Assembly: GCA_015501055.1 (NCBI GenBank)
Contig: JADNYV010000043.1
Span: 202,630 to 266,629 of the forward strand
Reading direction: 5' to 3'
Length of the DNA: 64,000 nucleotides
From: Mucidula mucida
Lineage: Eukaryota > Basidiomycota > Agaricomycetes > Agaricales > Physalacriaceae
The notes beneath the pieces were generated by a model. The model was not told the DNA's origin. It saw only the letters and a list, made by a program, of their open reading frames with translations, and searched no databases. Below, piece after piece: positions 23,942 to 34,924 of the stretch (positions are counted from its first letter, which is position 1; each line of letters opens with the position of its first letter). Made by a program: the position numbers and the translations under genes.

Positions 23942-26031
23942 ATGGACGCCCAACATATCGCAAGCGCTTGGCTCACACACTATTTACAGTGTTTATCTAG
24001 CAACGACATCGAAGGCGCAACGAATTGCTTCACTGCGGATGGCTGGCTACGCGATATCCTCGTCTTTACTTGGGACAATCGCACGCTCCGCGGACGGGAG
24101 AAGATACTATCGTACTTACGAGAGAACCTTACGAGAGCTGGGCTTTCTAACTTGGCTTTGGAGGAGCGGCAGCCCAAGTATTTGTCGCCTCAGGCCAGCC
24201 AGTTCGGGGTGTCGTTTGGGATTGTTTTTACAACGGCCTTGGGACCTGGGCGCGGGTATGTTCACTTGACGTCGACGGATGATGGCTGGAAGGCTGTTAC
24301 CGCGCTTATGCTTTTGGAGGACCTTGCGGGATATGAGGAGGCGGGTCCCGAGTTAGGTGTTTATGGGAACCATGATGTAGCTTGGGAGGTTGTGAACCGG
24401 GAGAGGCGCGCGTCTATTGAAAGCGATCCGTATGTTTTGATTGGTAAGGATTTTCTAGTTAGCGTTCGGTGGATATGACTGAAATAGAGACACAGTTGGA
24501 GCCGGACAATGTGGTCTGGTGATTGGTGCACGATTCCGGCAGATGGGTATCAAGACATTGCTCATTGACAAACTCCCGCGCGTTGGGGATAGCTGGCGCG
24601 TGCGTCATCCGACGTTGACGCTTCATACTCCTCGTTCGCAGCATCAATGTGCGTAACATTTTTCGACCAAGCAGATATACTGCGACTAAATCCCATCGCA
24701 AGTGCTATACCAACCGTTCCCATCTAACTGGCCACTATACACGTCTCGCGATAAAATGGGCAACTGGCTTGAACAATACGCTATCAACCAGGACCTCGTG
24801 ATCTGGACCAACTCGCAAATCACCTTACCGCCTGTGTACGATGCAGACGCTAAGAAGTGGACGGTCACCATTGACCAATGTGGCGCACAGCACACTGTGC
24901 ATCCTGCCCATATCGTGTGTGCCGCAGGTATCATTGGGGAGTCTTACCTTCCCGAAATTCCAGGCTCGGACGCGTTTGAAGGAATGATTGTACATACTGG
25001 CACGTACCCGGGAGGCGCTGCGTTTTCTGGGAAGCGCGTCGTCGTTGTCGGGGCTGGGAACACAAGCGCAGACTTTTGCCAAGACCTCGTGGCGCAAGGT
25101 GCCCAGTCGGTGACGATGGTGCAGCGCTCAAAGACGTGCGTTGTGGGAAAGTATCCAGAGTATACGAGGGGGTTGTTGTCTTCGTTTCCGGATGACGTGC
25201 CCGTGGATGTGTCGGACCTCAAGTATATGACGGTTTCGTTGAAGTTTGCAAAGGAGAGGTTTGCTGCAAGGGCGGGGGAGCTTGCGGCGGCGGAAAAGGA
25301 GCTTCACGAGGGTTTGACAAAGGCAGGAGTAAAGGTCTATATGGGGGAGGATGGCTCTGGGATGTTGCCGCTTGTCTATGAGAGGTTGGGAGGTGAGTTC
25401 TTTTCCGGTTGATGTGACTTGTCGACGCGTTATTGAAGATTCATCGTGATAGGATTCTGTGAGTCTTCAGATGGTATCCAATTTCTGGCCTCATTGTGGC
25501 TCGTAGGGGTCGATGTAGGATGCGCCCAGTTGATTATGACAGGCAAGGTCAAGGTCAAGCAAGGCCTCGAATTCGCCAAGTACGAGAAGAACGCCGTTGT
25601 TTTCACGGATGGCTCGAAGTTGGAGGCTGATGCTGTGATATTCGCGTACGTGTTCTCTTCATTCATTCTCATCCATCAACCGGCTTATCGCGACTCGTAG
25701 GACTGGTTATCGAAAGATCCGAGAGTCGATGAGGAAAGTGTTTGGTGATGAGATCATTGATCGTACTGGCCAAGTGTGGGGGCTCGACGAGGAAGGTGAA
25801 CTGAGGGGAGTTTACCGACCGTCGGGATATCCTGGGGTGAGTCCTGTTGATGCTTTGAACGCCTCAATCTTGTAAACGTCCTGTAGTTTTGGTATGCCGG
25901 AGGCGATCTGCCCCATGCGCGGTTCTTTTCCAAACGGCTGGTGAGTCGGTTACGATTCAAAGAAGATCATGTCGACTGATGTCGTGTGTCAGGCGATAGA
26001 GTTGAAGGCGATGATGGTTGGAATCAAATGA
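23942..26031 (+). CDS. Flavin-containing monooxygenase with N-terminal SnoaL/NTF2-like domain
   Basis: FAD- and NADPH-dependent monooxygenase, YUCCA/FMO-like. The ATG at 23,942 (MDAQHIASAWLTHYLQC) opens a SnoaL/NTF2-like domain of about 165 residues (NDIEGATNCFTADGWLRD, GYVHLTSTDDGW). After an intron comes the FAD motif VGAGQCGLVIGARFRQMGI (about 24,510), then RVGDSWRVRHPTLTLHTP, YQPFPSNWPLYTSRDKMGNWLE, the NADPH motif VVVGAGNTSADFCQDL (about 25,045), and the FMO-type ATGYRKIRESM formed across the intron ending at 25,699. The last exons give WYAGGDLPHARFFSKRL and ELKAMMVGIK, with the stop at 26,031. All joins keep the frame, so the gene appears intact. The twin on the right arm is 51,740-53,820. 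Between about 25,390 and 25,800 the two copies differ far more than elsewhere. Confidence 0.85.
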
Positions 26032-26240
26032 TCGGATTACGCCACTGCTACCTACGTACCTGCCGCTGTACGAATATTCGAGTCATGTATTTCAGCTATC
26101 AGAATGCTGGTCCCCCGTCCCCCCAATGGAGACGCCGTATCCAGTACGACAATCGTATCGCTGAGTGTAAGACAACAACTAAGAGCCACTTGACAATTCA
26201 TCCCGTTCCAAATAAGCATCTGATATACATCGATATCCCA

Positions 26241-27506
26241 TTATAAGAAGCGATTTAAGGAAGGACAGATGCGCACAAGGGCGCGTGATACGATGCGAGG
26301 GTGGAAGAATTCTTCCTTATTCCAAACAAGATACTTTCGTCTACGAGGCTTCATTGCACTGACAAAGCCTTCGAATGCCGTTAGAGCCTCCATTGCCGTG
26401 GGTCTGTCCTCGGGACGCGGCGCACACAGAGGTCTGAAGAAAGCTTTGAAGTCATCAAGGCCACCGTAATACTACAATATTTCAGTAGAAGACTTGATGA
26501 TGGCAAAAGAACGGACCATGAATAACGCAAAAATTGTGCAGCCTATCTGAAAAATGTCAACCTTGAAAGGGTTATAGGGTACAGTCAATGACAATTCAGG
26601 CATGATATTGCACTGTCCAAAGAGGCCAAGCACCCTCGCATTTTCCGGACCGTCCGGATGAAAGCTCACAGATTCGAAGTCGATGAAGAAATATTTGACG
26701 GGCTGGACCCTACAACGTCTCCGGGTCTTGATCGACTTGCGCTTGTTGCTTTCAAATCGTAAATAAGGTGCAGCGAAATGAAATCCACTTGGGACTACTC
26801 GGCTAGGATCCATGAGTACATTTGATACACAAATATCACTACAAAGGTGTCAGACGTCGAAGAGTATGCCACAGAAAACTTACCGATGGGAGAAATTGTG
26901 GGCATGCAGAAATACAACACCCTAGGCATACATCTTCTTAGCAAGTAATCAAACAATAAGGGAGAGTTCTATACCTCAAGAAGCTGTCTCGCATATTCTA
27001 TGACCTCCTCTTGACAATGGAACGAAGGATCCTCAACAGAGGTGGCTCGAAGTAAAGGCATTACAAGAATGACTTGATTGCCGTTTGGTAAGTCGATGGT
27101 GTCGAGCAGAGGAATCAAGTGATTATAAGGATCCTCCTTGTCTAGAGCATTGAGCCGAATAGACATGATTTCTTCGTTTGATTCTTTGAGGACGCGTTTC
27201 AAGACGACTTGGCTACCATTAGGTGCTATCGCGTCAACGAGGTCGGCAACAGACTGAAAGCAGACTATAAGTTATAGGAAGAGATGCGATACAGAGGCGT
27301 GCTACCAGTATAACCAACGAGTCTTCAAGTCGAATTCGAAAGGCCTCGTCGCGAGTCAGCCCTTTTTGAAGCCAAGAAGGTTCCCAATCGGGATGAAAGC
27401 GTGGACGAAGTTGGTAGCCGCGTGATTCAAGAAAAGGTTGAATGGCTACCCAAGACATTTCGTGAGCGTATCTCCCAAAAGGATCGACTGAAACGTTCTC
27501 TGCCAT
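26241..27506 (-). CDS. Kinase-like protein, copy B (intact; DFE in place of DFG)
   Basis: Agaricomycete kinase-like family. The ATG at 27,506 gives MAENVSVDPFGRYAHEM then SWVAIQPFLESRGYQLRPRF. Introns at about 27,306-27,253, 26,977-26,928 and 26,887-26,845 splice in frame. Visible parts are VVLKRVLKESNEEI (candidate Lys), NHLIPLLDTIDLPNGNQVILVMPLL, GVVFLHAHNFSHR + DICVSNVLMDP (HRDxxxxN loop), KYFFIDFESVSF (metal-binding DFG is DFE), PELSLTVPYNPFKVDIF and YYGGLDDFKAFFRPLC, ending CPSLNRFL at 26,241. HRD and Lys are kept but the glycine after the Asp-Phe is lost, so activity is open. It diverges from the MSGYQ copy B, with 313 bp between the starts. The twin 50,265-51,528 is also intact. Confidence 0.75.
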
Positions 27507-27819
27507 GAGACTTCAGAGGAGCGTTGATAGATAGTGGTGTGAAAAAGTTCAACAGCAGTAACCAAGCAAGACCAAGCAACATGATCCAAACTTAGATGCG
27601 AACTTGCACACACTCAACGTTATTGTGTATCTATCTCGTTGTTCCCCGTCTGACGTGGTTATGATAACTCTCACAAACGTTCTTCTGCCCGAACATGAAA
27701 TCCTACAGCCTTTCGCCTTTAAATACGGCTCGTATAGATCGCCAAAAGCTTAGATCTGAACTCTTGCTGATTTCCTTCCACCGGGGCTGCTATAACGGTC
27801 TGCCTCTATATTTTATCTC

Positions 27820-28913
27820 ATGTCTGGCTATCAGGGTGGTCAAGGAAATGGCCCGCCTATCCCACCGATCGACAGTACCGAGTGGCGTCGACTAACTGGC
27901 CAGTACCGTCGCCCAGGCGGGACTATAGTCCTCAGTTATAGGCAGCTAATGGATGCCTTCAATGCTCTACGTGCTCACATTGAAGGCAACCCTGCCTTTT
28001 ACCTCCCACACCCCACTCGAGGCGTAATTTTTGTGCGCGATGAGTTAGAGGCGTACGTATGACACTGACTCTAATGTAACACAGTCTTGGCAGTCAGATC
28101 GAGATGTTTCCCCGTTCTCGAAGTTCCGGGAGTCGCAGGATCCTTAATCAGCGATTTTCGCGAGCATTGAACATCATTGCCGCTAGCTACACTAACCTTC
28201 GTGAGCTGGTGGATCTGAGGAGACAATTCATCCGAGTACTTGATCTCTACAATGTAAGCTGAAAAAACTTTTTGGTAGAGTGGTATATTGACACCTTTCC
28301 AGACCAACTCTGCTGCTGCGGAACAGGCACTTCGAGCTCATGTCCATGAACAGGAGGCTGAGGAGCGGCGACGAAACAACGAAAACGATGCTCATCGGCG
28401 CCAGAGATCGTAAGTCCTTGTAAGACACTGTTACGATCCCAACTTAACCCAAACCCCAGTGCAATCGCAGGATATGTACCAGCAGGATACTATACTCCTG
28501 CCGCCCATGCCTATGATTCTCCGGCGCAAAGTTCGACAGGCTCAAACATCATTGGATACACCTCTCCATCGGCATCAGCTGTCTTCTATGCAAGTCAAAG
28601 CCCTTATAATCTGCAGGGAGCGCCTTCACTACACTTTGATGAGTCTACATCTATGAACAGTGGAGTCCTCCTTCAACAGCCAGGTCACTCAAGTCAGGAC
28701 GCTGCCGCGGCAGTGGGCGAAGCGAGACTACTGGCTGAGGAAGCCCTGCTTATGGCTGAAGATACGCGACTAGCCGCTGCTCAGCGCCCCGGACGTGGAG
28801 GCAGCCAAAGTCGCCCTCCAGGAGATGGCCAAGGACGTCCTCCGCATGGGGGTCACGGTGGCCGAGGGAGCAGCCATGGATACATAAGCGCAGGCAGTCA
28901 AGCTTATCGTTGA
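27820..28913 (+). CDS. MSGYQ-family protein, copy B (full length)
   Basis: Unknown Agaricomycete-type protein; the only complete member in the window. The ATG at 27,820 begins MSGYQGGQGNGPPIPP. Exon 1 carries STEWRRLTGQYRRPGGTIVL and a short helical part ending RDELEAY. Introns at about 28,052-28,083, 28,254-28,301 and 28,410-28,458 splice in frame. The following exons give FPRSRSSGSRRILNQRFSRA, NIIAASYTNLRELVDLRRQF, a charged coiled-coil-like stretch (AHVHEQEAEERRRNNENDAH) and a Ser/Tyr/Gln-rich, then Gly/Arg/His-rich tail (RPPHGGHGGRGSSHG), with the stop at 28,913. No catalytic motif is seen; the composition suggests a scaffold or disordered nucleic-acid-binding protein. The outer-repeat junction cuts exon 2 at 28,144. 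Confidence 0.6.
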
Positions 28914-29409
28914 ACTCAGATTGCCACCCATTGCATCGGTTCTGTAGGTCCCGATTATGTTATACAGATACGCGTAGCACGGAAGTTATAGTACATCTCT
29001 ATCCTGTACCAGTGTAGCAGTCATAATTATATGCCCTCCTCCTGAGTCCTCATACATCCTATTCCACTATATCCCATGCAAACCTAGCAATTACATTTTG
29101 CTCTTCACATTCTTGAAACACATCTACTATTCATTTTGTGAATCACTCAGAGGTTGGCCATATCTGCGGAATGTCGACACCTCAGGACTGACGCGGTCAC
29201 CAGTAGTAGTACTTTGTGAACTAGAAGATATTTCTGACCTGACGGGTTCCTCTCGTCAGACGCCAATAAACGAATTGTTGATCATCCACAATTCCGATGA
29301 GCAGGGGGGCCCCTCTTATATATGATACGGATGCTCAAGAGGATATCTCAGCAAACACCACATGGAGTCTGTAGTGTTCTTCAAGTTACCGAGTCAATTT
29401 ACAGCACGA
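28914..29409. other. Intergenic, no gene recognised
   Basis: AT-rich spacer between the MSGYQ gene and a kinase-like fragment. A 75-codon plus frame at 29,098-29,325 lacks any recognisable feature. Confidence 0.45.
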
Positions 29410-29830
29410 CTAAAGGAAACGACTCAACGCTGGACAAAGGCGTACAAGCGAGCGGGAGATGATGCGAGGGTGGTTCCTTATTCCAGACGAGATACTTTCG
29501 CTGACGGGGCTTCATGGCGCTAACGAAACTCTCAAACGTTGCGAGAGCCTCCGCCGCAGTCGGTCTATCCTCAGGCCGTCGAGTGCAAAATGTCTGGAAG
29601 AAGACTTTGATATCATCGAGACCACCGTAATTCTGTATCAGCTCAGTACATGCTCTTATCCGCGAAGAAAAGACCGACCTCGAAGAACGCAAGGATTGTC
29701 CAAGCCGCCGCGAATATGTCGACTTTGAAGGGATTAAACGGTACAGACAACGACAATTCGGGCATGACGTTGTACTGCCCACTGAGCACTGATAATTTGC
29801 AGGGCTCATCTGACTCTGTGTCTGGCCATG
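29410..29830 (-). pseudogene. Kinase-like family, fragment C (C-terminal part only)
   Basis: Minus-strand remnant of the kinase-like family. It contains SGQYNVMPELSLSVPFNPFKVDIF (about 29,795-29,720), then NYGGLDDIKVFFQTFC, RRPEDRPTAAEALATFESF and SAMKPRQRKYLVWNKE. Near 29,470 the frame shifts compared with the WNKEEFFHPRI of copy B; the ancestral stop would be at 29,410. Nothing of the N-terminal half or the HRD loop is recognisable upstream. It lies just outside the left arm of the outer repeat. Confidence 0.65.
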
Positions 29831-29895
29831 GCAGCCGAGCGAACGTCGTGAAGAGCATGTATACCCGCGCGGTCAGGCATGATAACATGGTTAAC

Positions 29896-30168
29896 TTAGA
29901 TTGCTACATACTTGATCGCGCTTTGTCGTGTCTGTAGAAGTCCTACCACAGTGTCCTTTGCTTCTCTCATAACGCATATCATGATCTTCGATTTTTCTAC
30001 AGCCGTTAGAAAAAGAGTCTCCTTTTGTGACCAAAAAGAAGGAAATGGTGACTTAGCCAAAATGGCTTGTGGAGATTCAGTGGCGCAAGGAGTAAGCTCT
30101 CGATGTAACATCCAGTCGTTCCATCGGCTCATATGTTCCCAGACTAAATTTGCCTCCACTTCCTCCAT
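29896..30168 (-). CDS. Unrecognised 90-codon open frame
   Basis: An ATG at 30,168 opens MEEVEANLVWEHMSRWNDW, with a stop at 29,896. It contains no known motif. It lies between the kinase-like fragment and the ubiquitin-like gene and may be a remnant or a chance frame. Confidence 0.22.
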   Translation of the reverse strand: MEEVEANLVWEHMSRWNDWMLHRELTPCATESPQAILAKSPFPSFWSQKETLFLTAVEKSKIMICVMREAKDTVVGLLQTRQSAIKYVAI

Positions 30169-30371
30169 TGCGATGGCGAGCTCTCAGGCATTAGGTGCCG
30201 GAGCCCATGCCGAACGCGAAAATCAGAGGTCAAGCTGAACCGAAATAAACGCCGAGAAAAGGTTTTGTTCCACAAAGATCAAAAAGAGGCGACGTAGAGA
30301 AGCAAGTTCGATTGGTATACTGCCATAATACATATTCACAGCTGCTTGATCACAAGCGCCGTCGCCCGAGC

Positions 30372-31501
30372 TTAAACCAGCAAAATCCTTGAACCCTCCT
30401 TGATACCGTAGGATGATAAAAACTTGTCCCGCTGGAGCTGCTGCCCACCAGACATCAATCGCTGCTTCTCACTGGGAAGCTTCTCAGCCCGCTCAATCAA
30501 ATCACAGACAAGACCGACAGGAACCGCGTCAGTCTGAGCGGGGACTCTAACGGTAATAGTCTTTCCACCAGTGGTGGTGACCGACAGGACGAACGGCGCT
30601 GGCGCGCTCCCGCCTAGTGAGCGTCAACTTGGGTCTTGAACAACCAAATAATACTACTAACCTGGGGGACGTGCTACCATCAGGATATTAGAACCGCCTA
30701 CAACCTTCACGTCTCTCAACGTCTGGGCGTTCTGCAATTCTTTACCCGCAAAGATTAGACGTTGGTCCTGATAAGCGACGCCCGCTACTTCGGCGACAAG
30801 GACCTTGACGAATGCCACTGTCGCCTGTGGCGAAGCCTGCAAGTCGTAGCTCTTGTTGTTCGACGGCGTCTTAACGGAGAATGAGATGGTTTGAATGGAG
30901 CTGTTTGGCTGACGGCCTTGCGAAACAGCGCCGGAAGAAGACGGTCTCGGGGAAGGCGCTCTCTGGAAGCCTCGGAAGGGAGAGGCGGCGGAGATAGAGG
31001 CTGGCACCCTTTCACCATAGGGGGACGGAGGTCGTTGAATCGACGCGTTATTGCGGCGTTTTCCATCTATCAATCATACGTCAACCATCATCTCCACTGT
31101 GGCGTCTGATACTCACCTTGAGAAGGCTGACCACGCTGAAAAGCCGCGAACGCATCTTCCTGAGATCTCAGAAAGGCGCATTCGTCAAAGCCCCTCGCAT
31201 CCTTTTTCGTCGTAATAATCAACTCGCTGAGGTCGTCGATGAGGAAACCCCACTGCTCCGGGTGAATGACCTCGAACTGGCCGTTGATCTGAGTAGTCTG
31301 AAAGGCAATGTCTCGAGGATTTAAGCCAGACTCGGAGAAAGTGTCAATGACAAAGTCTACTGCGCGCTGTACGATATCTCGTCAGCGTGGCGCGTAACAC
31401 TAGCTAGGTGCTCACAGCATGCGAACCAGAAACGAGGCGGCGTTCACATAGGACGGCATCGTTGCCGTGGCGGAGGATGAGCACATCACAGTGAAAGACA
31501 T
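30372..31501 (-). CDS. Protein with two ubiquitin-like domains
   Basis: The last exons show two beta-grasp ubiquitin-like modules. The first (about 30,885-30,660) reads TISFSVKTPSNNKSYDLQAS, then AYQDQRLIFAGKELQNAQTL and SNILMVARP. The second (about 30,600-30,372) reads FVLSVTTTGGKTITVRVPAQ, KLPSEKQRLMSGGQQLQRDK and EGSRILLV, ending without a diglycine, so it is not processed like ubiquitin. Upstream is a Ser/Pro-rich linker and an exon (31,370-31,118) with DFVIDTFSESGLNPRDIAFQ and HPEQWGFLIDDLSELI. The ATG at 31,501 (MSFTVMCSSS) is the likely first exon, but its join near 31,410 is not resolved. It may act as a shuttle or adaptor of ubiquitin signalling, which is inference. Confidence 0.6.
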
Positions 31502-31822
31502 GAGGAACGTACAAGGGAAATAAAGGATGGATACTGAAAAGATTGAGATAGTGGACAGTTTATATACTCGACGGAAAACATCACGTCGCGACTGATCTCA
31601 GTAGTGGACGCTTATCCCAAAACAAGAGTTCTTGTCGGGAGAACAACACTCATAGAGGCCTATTGAGGGTTTTTGGATGAAGGAACACCGATTGAATGGG
31701 CATTGTGACGGTTTGAGGAGAAGAGATGTCGGCCCGGACTCCTTGTTGATCATCATGGCACATTAAATTATCTCTACTCCCGAAAGTGTTGGACGTGTAC
31801 TGTAGTATATATATAGTCCTCG
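31502..31822. other. Intergenic between the ubiquitin-like gene and the F-box gene
   Basis: No gene is seen. A TATA-like run (about 31,805-31,815) and AT-rich sequence are present. Confidence 0.4.
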
Positions 31823-33784
31823 TCACCCACTTCCATTTCCCCAATACTCACTCAATTTCCACGGCAGCATTACACGCCCACGCAAGCTCATAACAGCATC
31901 TACACCAAACAAGCCCTCTTCGCGTGTCCAGACTCGCCCAGGGACTTGACCCAAAGGACTGCTAGCGGCGGGTATCCCATTGAAAGAGATAGTCTTAAGA
32001 TTCGGACATGTCTCAAAGAACTGAACAGCAAACTCCTGCTGCACAGCGTCTAACCCATCGTCTTTGGGAAAATCTACTCGTCTAGGTCTATCAGTAAGAG
32101 ACCGAACGTAGATAACGAACGTCTCGAGATGCGGAAAGTACTTGGCGATGACATGGGTCAACGTAGTCTAGGACGAACAAAATCTCAGGCTCGAGCTCGC
32201 ACAGAGACACTGAAGACTCACGAGCTGGTCATCTGACAAATGATAAGTTAGGCTCGTCACCTCCAGGGATCGCACTCCAGTGCATAGTTCACCAGCAGAT
32301 TTCACGAGCAGAGATACCGGATTGCCGATATTACGAAGGAAAATGGCCTCGACGCCGTTCACGTTGCAGTGGAAAGGTTCGCTGGGTTCAAATGAAAGTG
32401 TCTCCAAACTGCGCGGTACCTTGCCAATCGGATATCCCTCAACCAACAAGTGCTGCAATCGAGGCGTGATCGAGAAATCAATCGGCACAAGGCTATCAGC
32501 GACAGGACGCATCCAATGCGACAGGCTCAGAGAGCAAGCCCCAGGAAAGCGACCCAAAAACCCCTCCATAGCGTCAGGCATCAACGTCAAGCAAAGGTCT
32601 AGATTGACGACATTCGGGCAGATTGGGAAAGCGCCCACGTCGAGATCGCATCGGGTATGAATGGTCAAATTCCGCAGCGTCCACGCGGAGCCTGAGATTA
32701 TGGAGCACATTGAGAAGTTGTCGGATTTGCAGCGAATCACAAACTTGAGTTTCGACAGCGTTTTCCAGGGTGTGCAGGGTGTAGGGGCTTCAGGCTTTGG
32801 GACGAGGCTCGTATTGGGACTTTTCACTCGCCACGATTCGTCGATGGTAATGGAGACCGCGCTCGGGAAATGAAAGGCCACGATCGAAGCCGCGCGACGC
32901 ATAACATCTGCGAAAGCTCCGGATTCTATCTCAGCGAAGAAAGATAGTGGCGCGTAGAGGGTGATGTCAGCCACTCGGCTGGCCAGAGACCACCAAGACG
33001 GAACATCGAACGTCACATCGGGACCACATACAAGTATGATATCAACAAGAGGGATGTGGAAAATGCGCAAGTGAGCGCAAAGATCTGGGTGGCTACGCAT
33101 GAAAGAACGGAATCGTGGTAAACACCCGACGAGATAAGTCGCGAAGTCGTGTCTGGCTCTTCGACTGCTCCTCCTCTTCTTCTGGTGAAGAAATTTGTCG
33201 TGTGCAGCACCAAGGGGATCCGCATAAAGCAGGGGAGTGCAAACAGATCGAAGCCATTTGCACACCCTTACCAAGTCAAATAATAAACCAGGATTTATGA
33301 AGGAGAAAATGTAGAGGTGCAGTTCTGGTGGAAGGCATTGAAATGTAGTAGCTGTGGGCGACCGGGAATAATCTGATAGTTGTGGAGGTGTGTTGTCCTC
33401 AAAAACGCTGATAGTAGGACTCGGAAGATCGGGATGTAAGCCTATGTCCAAGACATTGAAGACAGGATTGATGTTGCCCAAAGTGCGTAAAAGCAATTCG
33501 ACAACAACGTGCTTTCCGAATGGCACATGCTCATCACCGACAGCTTGATCCCTCTCTCCAGCTTCTAGCAAGACTGCATACCAAGCAACTACCACCCCAA
33601 GACACCTTTGCAGGTACACCTTGCAGTCCTCGGTGTGAAAATCTACAGTACCTCGCGGAGCGTAGCATTCCCAGAAAGCCTCATGGAAATGATCCTCGAA
33701 GTCGTAGTAGCCACCCCGGCGTCTGTACATGGAACCCTCAAGTGGTATACGCCCAGGAAGGAGTGCCAGAGAAAGATTAATCAT
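31823..33784 (-). CDS. F-box protein, large basidiomycete type
   Basis: Predicted SCF adaptor. A 538-codon frame from the ATG at 33,784 (MINLSLALLPGRIP) contains the F-box FQCLPPELHLYIFSFINPG with LLFDLVRVCKWLRSVCTPLL (about 33,340-33,220). LRR-like repeats follow (DVGAFPICPNVVNLDLCLTL, FPGACSLSLSHWM, ITPRLQHLLVEGYPIG). An intron (donor GTGAGT, about 32,221-32,169) links DDQL to TTHVIAKYFPHLETFVIYVR, and the protein ends EYWGNGSG at 31,823. The ~145 residues before the F-box contain no domain that I recognise, so the true start could be downstream. This copy is unique and unlike the F-box gene at 45,045 on the other side of the palindrome. Confidence 0.7.
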
Positions 33785-33844
33785 GAGATATAGACGTAAC
33801 GTCTCTCCAGGAAAGCGCGAGTGGTCCTCGTTGACTACTAGTCG

Positions 33845-34413
33845 TCAATGACCCGCCGATCTAACAAGATTGAAGGACATACTCTTTCCAGCCCCGTAGA
33901 CGTATGTCAAGAGTTTAGTCAAATGAACTCTGGCATGTTGAGCGAGATAGAGGAGGCTCGCCAAGTACTTGGATGGGTTCGAGGGCTCCGTAATCGCGAG
34001 TATTGATATTCTCGAGGCATCAACTTCTAACGCTTGACTGACGTCCCAGCCGATGCGCTTGTCGTATAAACGATTGATGAGACCACCACCGGTTGGATCC
34101 CCCAGCGTAGAAAATAGCGCATCGTCGGATACTCCAGCGGCTGCCCATTCCTCCGCTGATGCTCTGGGTTTCGGGATGGTAGCGCGCAGGATAGCGGCCT
34201 CTGCAGCGACATGAGACGCGAAGGCGTTGGCAAAGTGGATATAAGCAGCAGCGCGGCATTGTGGGTCCGACGATGACTTTAGATGGAGGTCTGAAAGGTC
34301 GATGGTAGAGTCGACATGGTCCGTCAAGCCTGGATATCGTCAACCATGAGCTCGTCAAAGACGGCGGACCACTCACAATGCCACGGAATCTCGCCCTCGA
34401 CATCGGAAAACAT
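33845..34413 (-). CDS. Unrecognised small helical protein
   Basis: The ATG at 34,413 (MFSDVEGEIPWHC) joins, by an intron with donor GTGAGT (about 34,374-34,328), to a long exon starting LTDHVDSTIDLSDLHL. The protein is largely helical and Ala-rich (QCRAAAYIHFANAFASHVAA, RASAEEWAAAGVSDDALF, PSKYLASLLYLAQHARVHLT) and ends near 33,845. I know no family for it, and the last few codons may be intron read-through. It is about 170 residues long and soluble, with no signal peptide. Confidence 0.45.
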
Positions 34414-34924
34414 CTGAGGTAGGGGCGATGATGGAGGATGGCTGGAAAGTGAAACCCAGGGGAAACCTGAGCTAAAACTGGAGAGCGCATTTTCGAGACG
34501 ATAGGCTAAAGAATTTCTTGGGCGAAGTGTATCCGGACGTTGATAGCTCTACAGCCATAGTCGACGTCGAGATTGTTGTGAACAATGACGAAGCACGGCC
34601 GGGTCTTTCCCGACCACCATCATATCATCGCTGCCAAAATCGCTTCCTCACCATCATTTATAGCACACCACTTTGAATGACCAGGGAATCTTCATGCTGC
34701 TCCACATAATGGGCGTCATGCCTAAATATCAGTACGACCCACCTATTGCAGGTTGAGGGCTTTGCTGCTCTAGGATTCAAATTCCCTTATTGGTCTGAGA
34801 GCATCCTAAAGCCAAGGTTCGTCACTCGCGCACAGCTCACACTCAGAACTTCAAGGTTTTGTAGAGAACAAACAAGATTGAACCTGCAAAGGCGGTCAGC
34901 TCAAATCGCGTCGAGTCGCGTTGG

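Larger units (their letters stand above)
17321..28144 (+). repeat. Outer inverted repeat, left arm (about 10.8 kb)
   Basis: This sequence recurs in reverse complement at 49,611-60,599. Gene ends pair by a nearly constant coordinate sum: 77,920 at the outer end and 77,762-77,773 further in, where the change is mostly explained by an insertion at 58,877-59,021. The left limit is set by the LTR retrotransposon that interrupts the right arm. The inner limit falls inside exon 2 of the MSGYQ gene, directly after GGATCCT. Differences are sparse substitutions and small indels, apart from one dense patch in the monooxygenase gene. Confidence 0.93.

Noticed and set aside
32280..32873. Plus-strand frames inside the F-box gene at 31,823-33,784
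   Set aside because: They are antisense shadows of the long 538-codon frame with a clear F-box.
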